DNA of 48,528 bases. It comes from an uncultured Flavobacteriaceae bacterium. GTDB lineage: Bacteria; Bacteroidota; Bacteroidia; Flavobacteriales; Flavobacteriaceae. Below the pieces are notes generated by a model that worked only from the letters and a program-made list of their open reading frames with translations, did not search any database and was not told where the DNA came from. The stretch covers positions 1 through 48,528 of the forward strand of contig CAJQLB010000030.1 in the NCBI GenBank assembly GCA_905479065.1. The letters run 5' to 3'. The position numbers and the translations under genes are program-made. Of this stretch, positions 18,674-26,918 are shown in pieces; within the stretch, counting starts at the first letter, position 1, and each line of letters begins with the position of its first letter.

Positions 18674-19440
18674 TGATTAAAGTCACTAATTTACAAAAGT
18701 CGTTCGGGGAAACTCAGGTACTAAAAGGAATAAGCACAACTTTTGAAAAAGGTAAAACTAATTTAATCATTGGTCAGAGTGGCTCAGGAAAAACTGTATT
18801 AATCAAATGTTTACTGGGCTTATTTCAATACGAGGGAGGCACTATTTCATATGAGGGAAAACAGTTTTCAAAGTTGACAGAAGACCAAAAAAGAACACTC
18901 CGTGGTGATATAGGTATGGTATTTCAAGGAAGTGCTTTATTCGACTCAATGACGATTATTGAAAATGTAATGTTTCCGTTACGCATGTTCACAAATATGA
19001 ATAAATCTGAGATGCAAGATCGTGCAAACTTAGTTTTAAAAAGAGTAAATCTATCCGATGCGCATCATAAAATGCCAAGTGAAGCCTCTGGTGGTATGCA
19101 AAAACGAGTCGCAATTGCTCGGGCTATCGTGAATAATCCAAAATATTTATTTTGTGATGAGCCAAATTCAGGACTAGATCCAAAAACAGCAATTGTTATA
19201 GACAACTTAATACAAGAAATTACAAAAGAGTATAACATCACAACGGTCATCAACTCACACGACATGAATTCTGTTATGGAAATTGGAGAAACAATTCTTT
19301 TCCTGAAAGATGGTCGTAAAGCTTGGATTGGTAGTAAAAATACCATTTTTAAAACTGACAACGAGGTCGTAACAGATTTCGTTTATTCGTCCAATTTATT
19401 TAAAAAAGTACGAAAAATGTATTTAGAGGAAAACTCGTGA
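18673..19440 (+). CDS. MlaF-type ABC transporter ATP-binding protein
   Basis: The 255-residue ATPase has Walker A GQSGSGKT (34-41), a Q-loop MVFQGSALFDSMT (82-94), the signature ASGGMQKR (138-145) and Walker B YLFCDEPNSGLDP (158-170), followed by the H-loop in NSHDMNS. SALFDSMT after the Q-loop and the GGMQKR signature are typical of the MlaF branch. It pairs with the permease immediately upstream. The gene ends only two bases before the convergent DUF389 stop, with no clear terminator between. Confidence 0.93.
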   Translation: MIKVTNLQKSFGETQVLKGISTTFEKGKTNLIIGQSGSGKTVLIKCLLGLFQYEGGTISYEGKQFSKLTEDQKRTLRGDIGMVFQGSALFDSMTIIENVMFPLRMFTNMNKSEMQDRANLVLKRVNLSDAHHKMPSEASGGMQKRVAIARAIVNNPKYLFCDEPNSGLDPKTAIVIDNLIQEITKEYNITTVINSHDMNSVMEIGETILFLKDGRKAWIGSKNTIFKTDNEVVTDFVYSSNLFKKVRKMYLEENS

Positions 19441-19442
19441 AT

Positions 19443-20933
19443 TTAATTTAAATCTTTCACCACGAGGGTATCTAAATTTAGTTTCAATTTTAACCACGCT
19501 TTAATCTTTCTTAAATCTTCAGATTTACGGTTGTCTGTCGTTAATGAATCAATCCATTTCAACGAAAACACAGATATGGTGTCAATCTTTGAAAAATTAG
19601 ATTGAATAACGTTGGAATACGAAAAATTCTGAAGATTTTCATAGTTAACTTTTACCTCTTTGGATAAATCCTCAAATTGAAAATAATTTCGCTCCAGTTT
19701 CATTAGTTTCTGTAGCCGATCTTCTAAAAATACTATTTTCTCTTTTTGAGACATTAAATCAAGGGAATCTCTGGTCCTTAGCTCTTCCATGTATTCTAAA
19801 TTATTAACCACTTTGTTTTTTGTTTGATTCACAAATAATTTAGTCCTTTTGTCTAATTTAGAGTAGCTTGAAAATCGTCCTTCTAACACAGCTATTGTCT
19901 CTTCAGAAATAATATCAGCTCCAAATGTGGTAAGTTCAATTTTTGACACTCCCTCAGGATTATAAACGAATGTGGCATATTTCTTAATATAATTCGCATT
20001 CGGTAGCACCTGCAACTCGTTGGAAATATATTTTTTTGCGTCGTGCTCAAATTGACTTTTTTTAAGAACCGTTAAAAATGTTACCACTGCCGGAATCATA
20101 ACGATTATAGCCACAAGTGACGCAATCCTCGCTATTCTTTTACGTTTCGCAGAATTAGCATAACGAATCATTGGAAAACGTAATAATTTTAAAACTACAA
20201 AAGTAGCAAGAGCAATAAAAATTGTGTTGATGGTAAACAAATACATCGCTCCTTTTGCAAAATCAAATCCTCTCTCAAAGTCACCATCTGCCATAACTGA
20301 AAAACCATAGCCAACGGTACATAATGGCGGCATCAGTGCTGTTGCAATAGCAACACCAAAAATTACAGAGGCAATTGTCCCCTTTTTGGTTCTAGCGATG
20401 ATAAGAGCCAAACCACCAAAAAACGCAATTAGAACATCCCTAATATCTGGTGTAGTTCTACCCAAAAGTTCTGAAGTGTCCTCACTCAAAGGGAATAACC
20501 AAAAAAATAAAAAAGCGGTCAGCAAACTCAAGACTATCATTGTTGCCAAATTGATTAATGATTTTCTCAACGTATCTATATCATTAATCGCAATAGATAA
20601 ACCAATTCCCAAAATTGGTCCCATTAGAGGAGAAATCAACATTGCCCCAATTACTACAGCCGTTGAATTAGCATTCAATCCTATGGATGCTACAAAAATA
20701 GAACAAATTAAAATCCACGCTGTTGCTCCTTGAAATGGAATATCCTCCTTTATTGCATTAACAGTGGCGTCTCTATCAGTATCATCTCTAAAATTTAACA
20801 GTTCAATAAAAAAAGATTTCAAACTCGTAAAAAGTCCCTTTGCATCTTGTCTAATAGCTTCTTTTCTTTGTTCTGCTGTTCCTGCGCTCTGCTCTTCATT
20901 TGAAAAATTGAACTTACTTTCTTGATTATCCAT
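19443..20933 (-). CDS. DUF389 (TIGR00341-type) membrane protein
   Basis: About 496 residues. The N-terminal 65 residues are soluble, then a block of about six membrane helices carries the DUF389 signature STAVVIGAMLISPLMGPILG (around residues 90-109). A soluble C-terminal half (from about 290) contains charged helices and is unlike any enzyme I recognise. The function of DUF389 proteins is unknown; their membrane part hints at transport or sensing. The frame is open to a TTG at 20945, but I chose ATG at 20933 because it gives MDNQESK and the 8-base overlap ATGGATAA with the upstream manC gene, the same junction type seen at sprT/manC. Confidence 0.85.
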   Translation of the reverse strand: MDNQESKFNFSNEEQSAGTAEQRKEAIRQDAKGLFTSLKSFFIELLNFRDDTDRDATVNAIKEDIPFQGATAWILICSIFVASIGLNANSTAVVIGAMLISPLMGPILGIGLSIAINDIDTLRKSLINLATMIVLSLLTAFLFFWLFPLSEDTSELLGRTTPDIRDVLIAFFGGLALIIARTKKGTIASVIFGVAIATALMPPLCTVGYGFSVMADGDFERGFDFAKGAMYLFTINTIFIALATFVVLKLLRFPMIRYANSAKRKRIARIASLVAIIVMIPAVVTFLTVLKKSQFEHDAKKYISNELQVLPNANYIKKYATFVYNPEGVSKIELTTFGADIISEETIAVLEGRFSSYSKLDKRTKLFVNQTKNKVVNNLEYMEELRTRDSLDLMSQKEKIVFLEDRLQKLMKLERNYFQFEDLSKEVKVNYENLQNFSYSNVIQSNFSKIDTISVFSLKWIDSLTTDNRKSEDLRKIKAWLKLKLNLDTLVVKDLN

Positions 20934-22005
20934 AATTATTACCAAATTTATTTTTCACTTTTAGCAGTACTTTTTTTATGTCTTGCTCCTTTGTTTTTGG
21001 ATAAATTAATAAAACCTCATCGTTATCAACTATGATATAATCTTTAAGACCATCAACTACAACAATCTTATCTTGGTGAGCTCTAATCATATTCCCTGAT
21101 GCCTCTTCTGCTAAAACCTTGGTATGAACAATGGCATTATTATCAGTGTCTTTCTCCAATTTATCATACAAACTACCCCATGTCCCCAGATCATTCCAAT
21201 CAAATACTGCTGGTATTACATAAACATTGTTGCTTTTTTCCATGATCGCATAATCAATGGAAATATTACTTGAATTACCGTAATTCTCCATTATGAATTT
21301 ATCTTCTTTACTAGTATTATACGAACTCATACCTGACTCAAATAATTCATATAATTTTAATTGATGCTTCTTAAATGCCTCAATCACACTGCTAACACTC
21401 CACATGAAAATACCTGCATTCCAAAGAAAATTTCCTTGAACTATGAACTTTTTGGCATTTTCATAGTCAGGTTTTTCTCTAAATTGTATAACTGATTTAA
21501 CATCATTCTTCGAAGAATCATTGTATTCGATATAGCCATATCCTGTATTTGGAAATGTTGGAACAATGCCTAGCGTCATTAATGCATCATTATTTTTACA
21601 AAACTCAAAAGCTTGTTCTACATTTTTTTTAAAAGCGTTTTCGTCCTCAATCCAATGATCGCTCGGTGCAACAATTACCAAAGCATTATCATTTTCCTTT
21701 TGAATTTTCAAAGAAGCATATAAAATACATGGAGCTGTATTTCTCATTGCAGGCTCTAAAACAACTTGTCGTTTTGTAACCATTGGAAGCTGTTTAAAGA
21801 CCAAATCATTATAACGCCTGTTTGTTAGAATGAAAATATTCTCCTTTGGAATAACGTTACTGAGTCTTTTAAATGTTTTCTGAAGAAGCGTATCTCCTGT
21901 CCCTAACATATCGTGAAACTGTTTAGGGAAACTCTCTGTGCTTACAGGCCAAAATCTTGACCCAACTCCTCCTGCCATCAATATGGCATAATAATCTTTA
22001 TTCAT
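20926..22005 (-). CDS. Mannose-1-phosphate guanylyltransferase
   Basis: The enzyme makes GDP-mannose from mannose-1-phosphate and GTP for surface glycans, glycoproteins or fucose routes. Residues 11-29 hold the nucleotidyltransferase signature AGGVGSRFWPVSTESFPKQ; later motifs are VVAPSDHWI, TGYGYIEY, FREKPD, and WNAGIFMWSV, with FDWNDLGTWGSL in the C-terminal half. At 359 residues it holds only the pyrophosphorylase part and lacks the fused phosphomannose isomerase domain of E. coli ManC. It stands apart from any glycan cluster here. Start ATG at 22005 overlaps the sprT-like gene by 8 bases. Confidence 0.94.
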   Translation of the reverse strand: MNKDYYAILMAGGVGSRFWPVSTESFPKQFHDMLGTGDTLLQKTFKRLSNVIPKENIFILTNRRYNDLVFKQLPMVTKRQVVLEPAMRNTAPCILYASLKIQKENDNALVIVAPSDHWIEDENAFKKNVEQAFEFCKNNDALMTLGIVPTFPNTGYGYIEYNDSSKNDVKSVIQFREKPDYENAKKFIVQGNFLWNAGIFMWSVSSVIEAFKKHQLKLYELFESGMSSYNTSKEDKFIMENYGNSSNISIDYAIMEKSNNVYVIPAVFDWNDLGTWGSLYDKLEKDTDNNAIVHTKVLAEEASGNMIRAHQDKIVVVDGLKDYIIVDNDEVLLIYPKTKEQDIKKVLLKVKNKFGNNYG

Positions 22006-22606
22006 TTGTACTATTTAATAATTCGACTTCTGCATTTGCATTGAAAAGATACAACTTTCCTGATTTTACTTCAATGCACTCAAATCGTTTTCTTCTCTTT
22101 ATCCCTTTTCTGAAAATTCTACCATTATAAAGCCTAAATATGCCACCTTCGGGTACTTGAAAAACAAAATATTGGTCACTCGGTTCATCAAACTGCTTTA
22201 AAGCCAATGATAACGTTAAGTCTGTATCACTTGATGCTTTGGGGTTTTTGAAATGTTTAGCCAATATTGACAGTAAATGATTAGGAAATATTTGGGGGTT
22301 TAAAAAGGGTAACATCAAGTGCTGAAAAGTGCGTTTCCATTCAACTCCATGCGGTTTTATGTAATGCCCATAGGTCTTGTACGTTTCAAAATGCGCAACT
22401 TCGTGAATCAGTGTCATTAAAAAACGATAATGATTTAAATTTGAATTCACCGTAATTTGATGCTTTCCGTTCTTCAAACGCCGATAATCACCGTGACGAG
22501 TTTTACGCTCGTTTTTCACTTTTATTTCAAGATTATCATTTACCAAAAGTTCTAGAACTAAAGGAATCGCTTTTTGTGGTATATAATGTTTGAGCAACTC
22601 TTGCAT
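21998..22606 (-). CDS. SprT-like zinc metalloprotease domain protein
   Basis: This 202-residue soluble protein has a SprT-like domain: the zinc motif HEVAH (68-72) in TLIHEVAHFETY and a third likely ligand His86 in KPHGVEWKRTFQHLM. The SprT/Spartan group includes eukaryotic proteases that cut DNA-protein crosslinks; the bacterial proteins are poorly characterised. The C-terminal part contains RIFRKGIKRRKRFEC and looks like a basic nucleic-acid-contacting tail, which is inference. It is the first gene of a three-gene unit with manC and DUF389, joined by 8-base overlaps. Confidence 0.87.
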   Translation of the reverse strand: MQELLKHYIPQKAIPLVLELLVNDNLEIKVKNERKTRHGDYRRLKNGKHQITVNSNLNHYRFLMTLIHEVAHFETYKTYGHYIKPHGVEWKRTFQHLMLPFLNPQIFPNHLLSILAKHFKNPKASSDTDLTLSLALKQFDEPSDQYFVFQVPEGGIFRLYNGRIFRKGIKRRKRFECIEVKSGKLYLFNANAEVELLNSTNE

Positions 22607-22611
22607 GAGAA

Positions 22612-22619
22612 CAAAAATA
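22612..22619 (-). promoter_or_regulatory. Possible -7 box very close to the sprT-like start
   Basis: On the minus strand TATTTTTG fits TAnnTTTG and ends only five bases before the ATG at 22606. If used, the transcript would start at or next to the ATG (leaderless). A TTG lies 24 bases upstream, longer than the usual 19-21. Confidence 0.3.
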
Positions 22620-22745
22620 AGTGAATAAATTGCGCTTACATAACAATTGTTTCAAATCACGAAGATTTTTAAATCTTACAAAACAGAATTAAACGATGAT
22701 CTGTATCTAGAAGCTGCACCAACTAAAGGTACTCATCAAATCAAT

Positions 22746-23432
22746 TTAAGGAGTAGAACTTGACACCTGTAAGAGTTTTCCATTGTAAAACTTGTTTCCT
22801 GTTAGTGCAAAATCGACGATATAATGTGCCATTTCTAGAGAGGATATTGGTGCCTCATATCCCGGAAAGGCTTCCTCAAGCATCTCTGTTTGCACAGCAC
22901 CAAGAGCTAATACATTAAACGAAATTCCTGATGATTTGTATTCTTCAGCCAAAAGCTCTGTTAAGGTAATCACAGCTCCTTTACTAGAACTATAAGCTGC
23001 TAAACCGGGAAACTTCATACTCCCTTGTACACCTCCCATTGAGCTAATAGTTACCACGTGGGAATTATTGTTCATGAAAGGCAAAACAACTCTTGTAAGT
23101 TCAGCAACCCCATATACATTGGTTTTGTAAACCATTTCAAAATCATTCATGGTTGTCTCTGCAAATGATTTGTTTAATAAAACTCCTGCATTGTTTATTA
23201 AAACATCAACTTTGTTATTCCAAACAACTTGAACAAACTCCTCGACCCTATTATAATCCTCAAGATCACACAAATCAAACGTCATAAACTTTATATTTTT
23301 AGAAGCTAAGTCCTGTATTGCCTTCGTATTTCTGGAGAGTGCTAAAACTTGGTGTCCTGCGTTTGCAAACAACCGCGCCAAATCAAATCCAATACCTCTG
23401 CTGGTTCCTGTAATAATTATATTCTTATTCAT
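22746..23432 (-). CDS. Short-chain dehydrogenase/reductase
   Basis: This 228-residue protein is a classical SDR oxidoreductase with a Rossmann fold: the cofactor loop TGTSRGIG (8-15), NNAG (80-83), the catalytic Ser near 131 in TISSMGG, Tyr147 and Lys151 (YSSSK). Arg at about 34 after the second strand (ALSRNTKAI) suggests NADP preference. The substrate is unknown. Its start ATG overlaps the stop of the M28 peptidase gene by 8 bases (ATGAATAA), so the two are very likely translated together. Confidence 0.9.
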   Translation of the reverse strand: MNKNIIITGTSRGIGFDLARLFANAGHQVLALSRNTKAIQDLASKNIKFMTFDLCDLEDYNRVEEFVQVVWNNKVDVLINNAGVLLNKSFAETTMNDFEMVYKTNVYGVAELTRVVLPFMNNNSHVVTISSMGGVQGSMKFPGLAAYSSSKGAVITLTELLAEEYKSSGISFNVLALGAVQTEMLEEAFPGYEAPISSLEMAHYIVDFALTGNKFYNGKLLQVSSSTP

Positions 23433-24390
23433 TATTCATTTTTATTTCTTGCACCTCTGAATTAATCACTCTTTCTAATGTTGGTAAGAACTTATTTACA
23501 ACACTAGCCATGTGCTCATAATCCAATTTATCAGACTCATCGTCAACATGATGATAAAAATCAAAATTAGTCAAATCACATGAGGATATGGTTTGAGCAG
23601 CAATATTAAATTGTTCGTAAAATGCATAATTATCTGAGCGTTTAAACAAATTAAACTTAGCGGCTTCCTCTGATTTACCCACTAGTTTATTTCCTGCGTA
23701 TTTATTTAAAACCTCGGCCATATTAGATAAATCATGGCCCGTGGCAAAGACCTGATAGTCTCTATCTAAAAAGGGCACTCCCATCATTTCAAAATTAATC
23801 ATTGTGTACAGGTTTAATTTTTCAGTTGAAAGGCGTTCTGCTAAATGTCTTGAACCTCTCAAACCCAGCTCCTCAGCAGTAAACAAGGCAAAAATAATGC
23901 TTCGTTTATTATTCTTCGTAGCACCAAAATACTTTGCCATAGCCAAAACAGTGGCTGTTCCAGAGGCATTATCATTAGCACCATTTGCGATGGTATCATT
24001 TGTAACTGGACGCGCTCTAAAACCAATATGATCATAATGTGCTCCAATAAGGACTACCTCTTTTTTTAGAATTGAATCTATTCCTTCTAAATAACCCACA
24101 ATATTATAAGCTTCTAAGTCATTTATTTTAAAGGAATCTCGATACGTGCTAAAATAAGGAGTAACATCGTAGGATAATAATTTTTTTTCTATGTATAATG
24201 CCGCCTGCTCTATGCCGTGGCTTCCGGTGTCCCGTCCCTCAACATTATCTGCAGCTAAAAAACCAACCATGCTTTTAATCTCGTTCGCAGACATCTCATG
24301 ATTATCAATGCTTATTTGTCCTTGACTATTACAGTTAAAAACAATTAAAACTCCTAAGACTGATAATAAATTTCTTATAAATGTGTTCAT
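23425..24390 (-). CDS. M28-family zinc peptidase, exported, probable lipoprotein
   Basis: The 321 residues include an N-terminal export signal (1-19) ending in FNC with Cys20 followed by NSQGQ, so it may be a lipoprotein, although Asn just before the Cys is unusual for a lipobox. The M28 zinc ligands are in place: His118 (GAHYDH), Asp140 (NGANDNASG), Glu173/Glu174 (TAEELGL), and a late His in FYHHVDDESDKLDYEHM. The fourth ligand region reads INFEMMG, with Glu201 where family members usually have Asp. Predicted to be an aminopeptidase or similar exopeptidase outside the inner membrane. A box TATCTTTA upstream is one base off the -7 consensus. Confidence 0.9.
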   Translation of the reverse strand: MNTFIRNLLSVLGVLIVFNCNSQGQISIDNHEMSANEIKSMVGFLAADNVEGRDTGSHGIEQAALYIEKKLLSYDVTPYFSTYRDSFKINDLEAYNIVGYLEGIDSILKKEVVLIGAHYDHIGFRARPVTNDTIANGANDNASGTATVLAMAKYFGATKNNKRSIIFALFTAEELGLRGSRHLAERLSTEKLNLYTMINFEMMGVPFLDRDYQVFATGHDLSNMAEVLNKYAGNKLVGKSEEAAKFNLFKRSDNYAFYEQFNIAAQTISSCDLTNFDFYHHVDDESDKLDYEHMASVVNKFLPTLERVINSEVQEIKMNNE

Positions 24391-24525
24391 AGGTCATAAA
24401 GATAAAAAAATGAAAAGGTATCTAGTTGCTTTTTTAACCTTAGTTTATGAGAACACTTCCATTAGGTGGTAATAGAGCATAATTCATCTAAAATGATTAA
24501 ATTGTAGCAATAAAGATTTCTTCAA

Positions 24526-25299
24526 ATGTCTTCAGTCAAAACAATATCATATTCAATGGTTATCGAGACTAGTGATTTTTTACATCGTATTGAAGCCAAT
24601 CAATTTAACTTATTTACACAGAAACTCCACAACGGTATTTATAATCTCTTAGTGCGATTTCAAGCAACTATTGTTAAACATAATGACAACACTTACGAGG
24701 TCACTTTTAACAGCGTTACAAATGCCGTGTTATGTGCCTTGAAATTACAATCAAATTTCAAATATATTACTCCAAAATTTGACAAATCTATTCGTGATTT
24801 AAAATTAGGAATTACTCAAGGAAAGTCAAAAAAGTCAAAGATTCTAGCAACAAGAATGTGCGAAGTCGTGGTAAACGATAAGTTTGTGATTTCAGAAGAA
24901 GTAAAAGTAGCTTACAACCAAGAAAACAACAATAAATTTATTAGTAGAGAGGGTATAAAAATTTTAAAATTAAAAGAGGAAATGTTTCTGACCCTTCTCA
25001 TGAACCACCTGGAAACTATTTGGAACAATCCCGATTTTCAAGTTTCTGAATTTAGCCATAAATTAAGCTTGAGCAACTCACAATTTTATAGAAAACTCAA
25101 ACAATTAACAGGAAAATCTCCAAGCACTTTTTTAAGAGATTTTAGACTAAACAGAGCTTTGGTAATGCTACATTATAAAAGAGGCAATATTGCTCAAATA
25201 TCGAATAAAACAGGTTTTAACACACCAGCTTACTTTTCGAAATGCTTTAAACACAATTTTAAAATTTTACCCTCAAAATATCTTCAACAACACACCTAA
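24526..25299 (+). CDS. AraC-family regulator with a degenerate cyclase-like N-terminal domain
   Basis: The 257-residue protein ends in an AraC-type DNA-binding domain (about 160-255): WNNPDFQVSEFSHKLSLSNS, RKLKQLTGKSPSTFLRDFRL and TGFNTPAYFSKCFKHNF are typical of its two helix-turn-helix units. The N-terminal 145 residues resemble a class III adenylate/guanylate cyclase fold: VKHNDNTYEVTFNSVTNAVL lines up with the usual khtGDGfmavF...s...Av segment, and the block LKLGITQGK followed by TRMCEVVVNDKFVISEEVK fits its C-terminal part. The first metal Asp and the GDG glycines are missing, so I expect a sensor rather than an enzyme. It stands alone and convergent to pdhC. The cyclase assignment is my alignment by eye. 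Confidence 0.75.
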   Translation: MSSVKTISYSMVIETSDFLHRIEANQFNLFTQKLHNGIYNLLVRFQATIVKHNDNTYEVTFNSVTNAVLCALKLQSNFKYITPKFDKSIRDLKLGITQGKSKKSKILATRMCEVVVNDKFVISEEVKVAYNQENNNKFISREGIKILKLKEEMFLTLLMNHLETIWNNPDFQVSEFSHKLSLSNSQFYRKLKQLTGKSPSTFLRDFRLNRALVMLHYKRGNIAQISNKTGFNTPAYFSKCFKHNFKILPSKYLQQHT

Positions 25300-25310
25300 A
25301 AAAGCAACAT

Positions 25311-26915
25311 TTAAATAAGCATTGTGACGGGATTTTCAATATATCCTTTTAAAGTTTGAAGAAACTGAGCTCCTGTAGCACCATCAACCGTTCTATGATC
25401 GCACGCCATTGAAAGTTTCATAGTATTCCCTGCAATTACTTGTCCATCTTTAACAACTGGTTTCTGTACGATTGCTCCTACTGAAAGAATTGCCGAATTT
25501 GGTTGATTAATTATGGATGTAAAACTTTCAATACCAAACATACCAAGATTAGATATTGTAAAAGTACTTCCCTCCATCTCATCAAGTGCTAACTTTTTAT
25601 TACGTGCTCTTACTGCATAATCTTTTACAGCGATATTAATTTGCGGCAATGATTGCTCATTTGCAAAACGCACAACTGGAACAACTAGACCATCAGGAAC
25701 TGCAACAGCAACACCAATATGAACATGATTATTCATTCGCATCTTGTCGTCAAACCATTGTGAGTTTACCTGTGGATGTTGTTTCAGTGCAAGAGCACAA
25801 GCCTTTACAATCATATCATTGAAGGATATTTTTGTCTCTGGGAGTGTATTGTACTGACTTCTAAAGGCAATAGCGTTATCCATATCAAACTCAACATTTA
25901 AATAATAATGCGGTGCTGTAAACTTGGATTTTACTAAATTTTTAGCAATTGCTTTGCGCATGTTAGAATTAGTAATTTCATCAAAATCTTCCTGGCCAAC
26001 GGGTATAAACTTAGCAACAGAGGCTGAGGTTGAAGCAACAGGTGTGAAACTTTCAATATCGCGTTTAATAATTCGACCATTTTCTCCAGAACCTTGAACT
26101 TGGGATAATGATATATTTTTTTCCTCTGCTAATTTTTTAGCAAGTGGTGATACAAATAATCTGCCTGAACTATTGACTTTGGGCATATTTTGTATATCAG
26201 TTTTTTTGACCTCTGGAACGGTTTGAATTTCAGGAATATCAATCGTCTCAGCAACAGTTTCAACTTGACTATCTGTAATACCATCAACCTTAAAATTGGT
26301 GACAAGTTGTGACACTTCAGCCCCTTTAGGACCAATAACAGCTAATAAAGAATCTACTTTTGCCGATTCACCTTCTTCTAGGCCAATATGTAATAATGTT
26401 CCTGACTGGAACGACTCAAACTCCATTGTTGCCTTATCAGTTTCAATCTCAGCTAAAATATCTCCTTCCTCTACAGTATCTCCAACTTTTTTAAGCCATG
26501 AAGCAACCGTTCCTTCTTCCATTGTATCACTTAAACGCGGCATGGTCACCATAACTACACCTTCAGGTATTTCTGCTACGTCTGTCTTAACTTCTTCAAC
26601 AGCCTCCTCAGATACAACCTCGTTTTCTAAACTCTCTAACGGTTTAGTTCCCTCTAGAAACGCTGATATATCCTCTCCTTTTTCTCCAATAATGGCTAAC
26701 AACTCATCTACTTTTGTCGTTTCTCCCTCAGCAACACCGATGTGCAATAAAACGCCTTGATAAAACGATTCAAACTCCATTGTCGCTTTATCTGTTTCAA
26801 TTTCAGCTAATATATCTCCTTCCTCTACAGTGTCTCCAACTTTTTTAAGCCAAGAAGCAACCGTTCCTTCTTCCATCGTATCGCTTAAACGCGGCATATT
26901 AATTACTTCTGCCAT
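25311..26915 (-). CDS. pdhC: Pyruvate dehydrogenase complex E2, dihydrolipoamide acetyltransferase
   Basis: E2 carries acetyl groups on lipoyl-lysine and passes them to CoA. The 534 residues contain two lipoyl domains (about 3-78 and 121-196) whose lipoylation motif ETDKATMEFESF holds the modified Lys; their first 45 residues are identical. Then comes a Pro/Val-rich linker, a peripheral-subunit-binding domain (about 255-290, FVSPLAKKLAEEKNISLSQ) and the catalytic domain ending in DHRTVDGATGAQFL with the active-site His. It follows pdhA after a 3-base gap. The E1 beta and E3 genes are not in this window. Function as pyruvate rather than another 2-oxo acid E2 is inferred from the neighbouring pdhA. 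Confidence 0.95.
   Translation of the reverse strand: MAEVINMPRLSDTMEEGTVASWLKKVGDTVEEGDILAEIETDKATMEFESFYQGVLLHIGVAEGETTKVDELLAIIGEKGEDISAFLEGTKPLESLENEVVSEEAVEEVKTDVAEIPEGVVMVTMPRLSDTMEEGTVASWLKKVGDTVEEGDILAEIETDKATMEFESFQSGTLLHIGLEEGESAKVDSLLAVIGPKGAEVSQLVTNFKVDGITDSQVETVAETIDIPEIQTVPEVKKTDIQNMPKVNSSGRLFVSPLAKKLAEEKNISLSQVQGSGENGRIIKRDIESFTPVASTSASVAKFIPVGQEDFDEITNSNMRKAIAKNLVKSKFTAPHYYLNVEFDMDNAIAFRSQYNTLPETKISFNDMIVKACALALKQHPQVNSQWFDDKMRMNNHVHIGVAVAVPDGLVVPVVRFANEQSLPQINIAVKDYAVRARNKKLALDEMEGSTFTISNLGMFGIESFTSIINQPNSAILSVGAIVQKPVVKDGQVIAGNTMKLSMACDHRTVDGATGAQFLQTLKGYIENPVTMLI
26409..26543 (-). repeat. Direct repeat, second lipoyl-domain copy in pdhC
   Basis: This 135-base segment encodes the second copy (residues 125-169) of the lipoyl-domain block. 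By hand alignment it differs from the copy at 26763-26897 at 11 of 135 bases, and none of the changes alters the 45 encoded residues. Confidence 0.9.
26763..26897 (-). repeat. Direct repeat, first lipoyl-domain copy in pdhC
   Basis: First copy (residues 7-51) of the repeated lipoyl-domain block in pdhC; about 92% identical in DNA and 100% in protein to 26409-26543. The two copies are separated by 219 bases of diverged sequence. Confidence 0.9.
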
Positions 26916-26918
26916 AAT

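Noticed and set aside
19434-19466. Inverted repeat CTCGTG/CACGAG at the convergent mlaF and DUF389 ends
   Set aside because: It lies mostly in coding sequence and has no T run; not supported as a terminator.
26409-26897. Assembly artefact as a cause of the repeated lipoyl block in pdhC
   Set aside because: The copies differ by 11 silent bases and multiple lipoyl domains are normal in E2 proteins.
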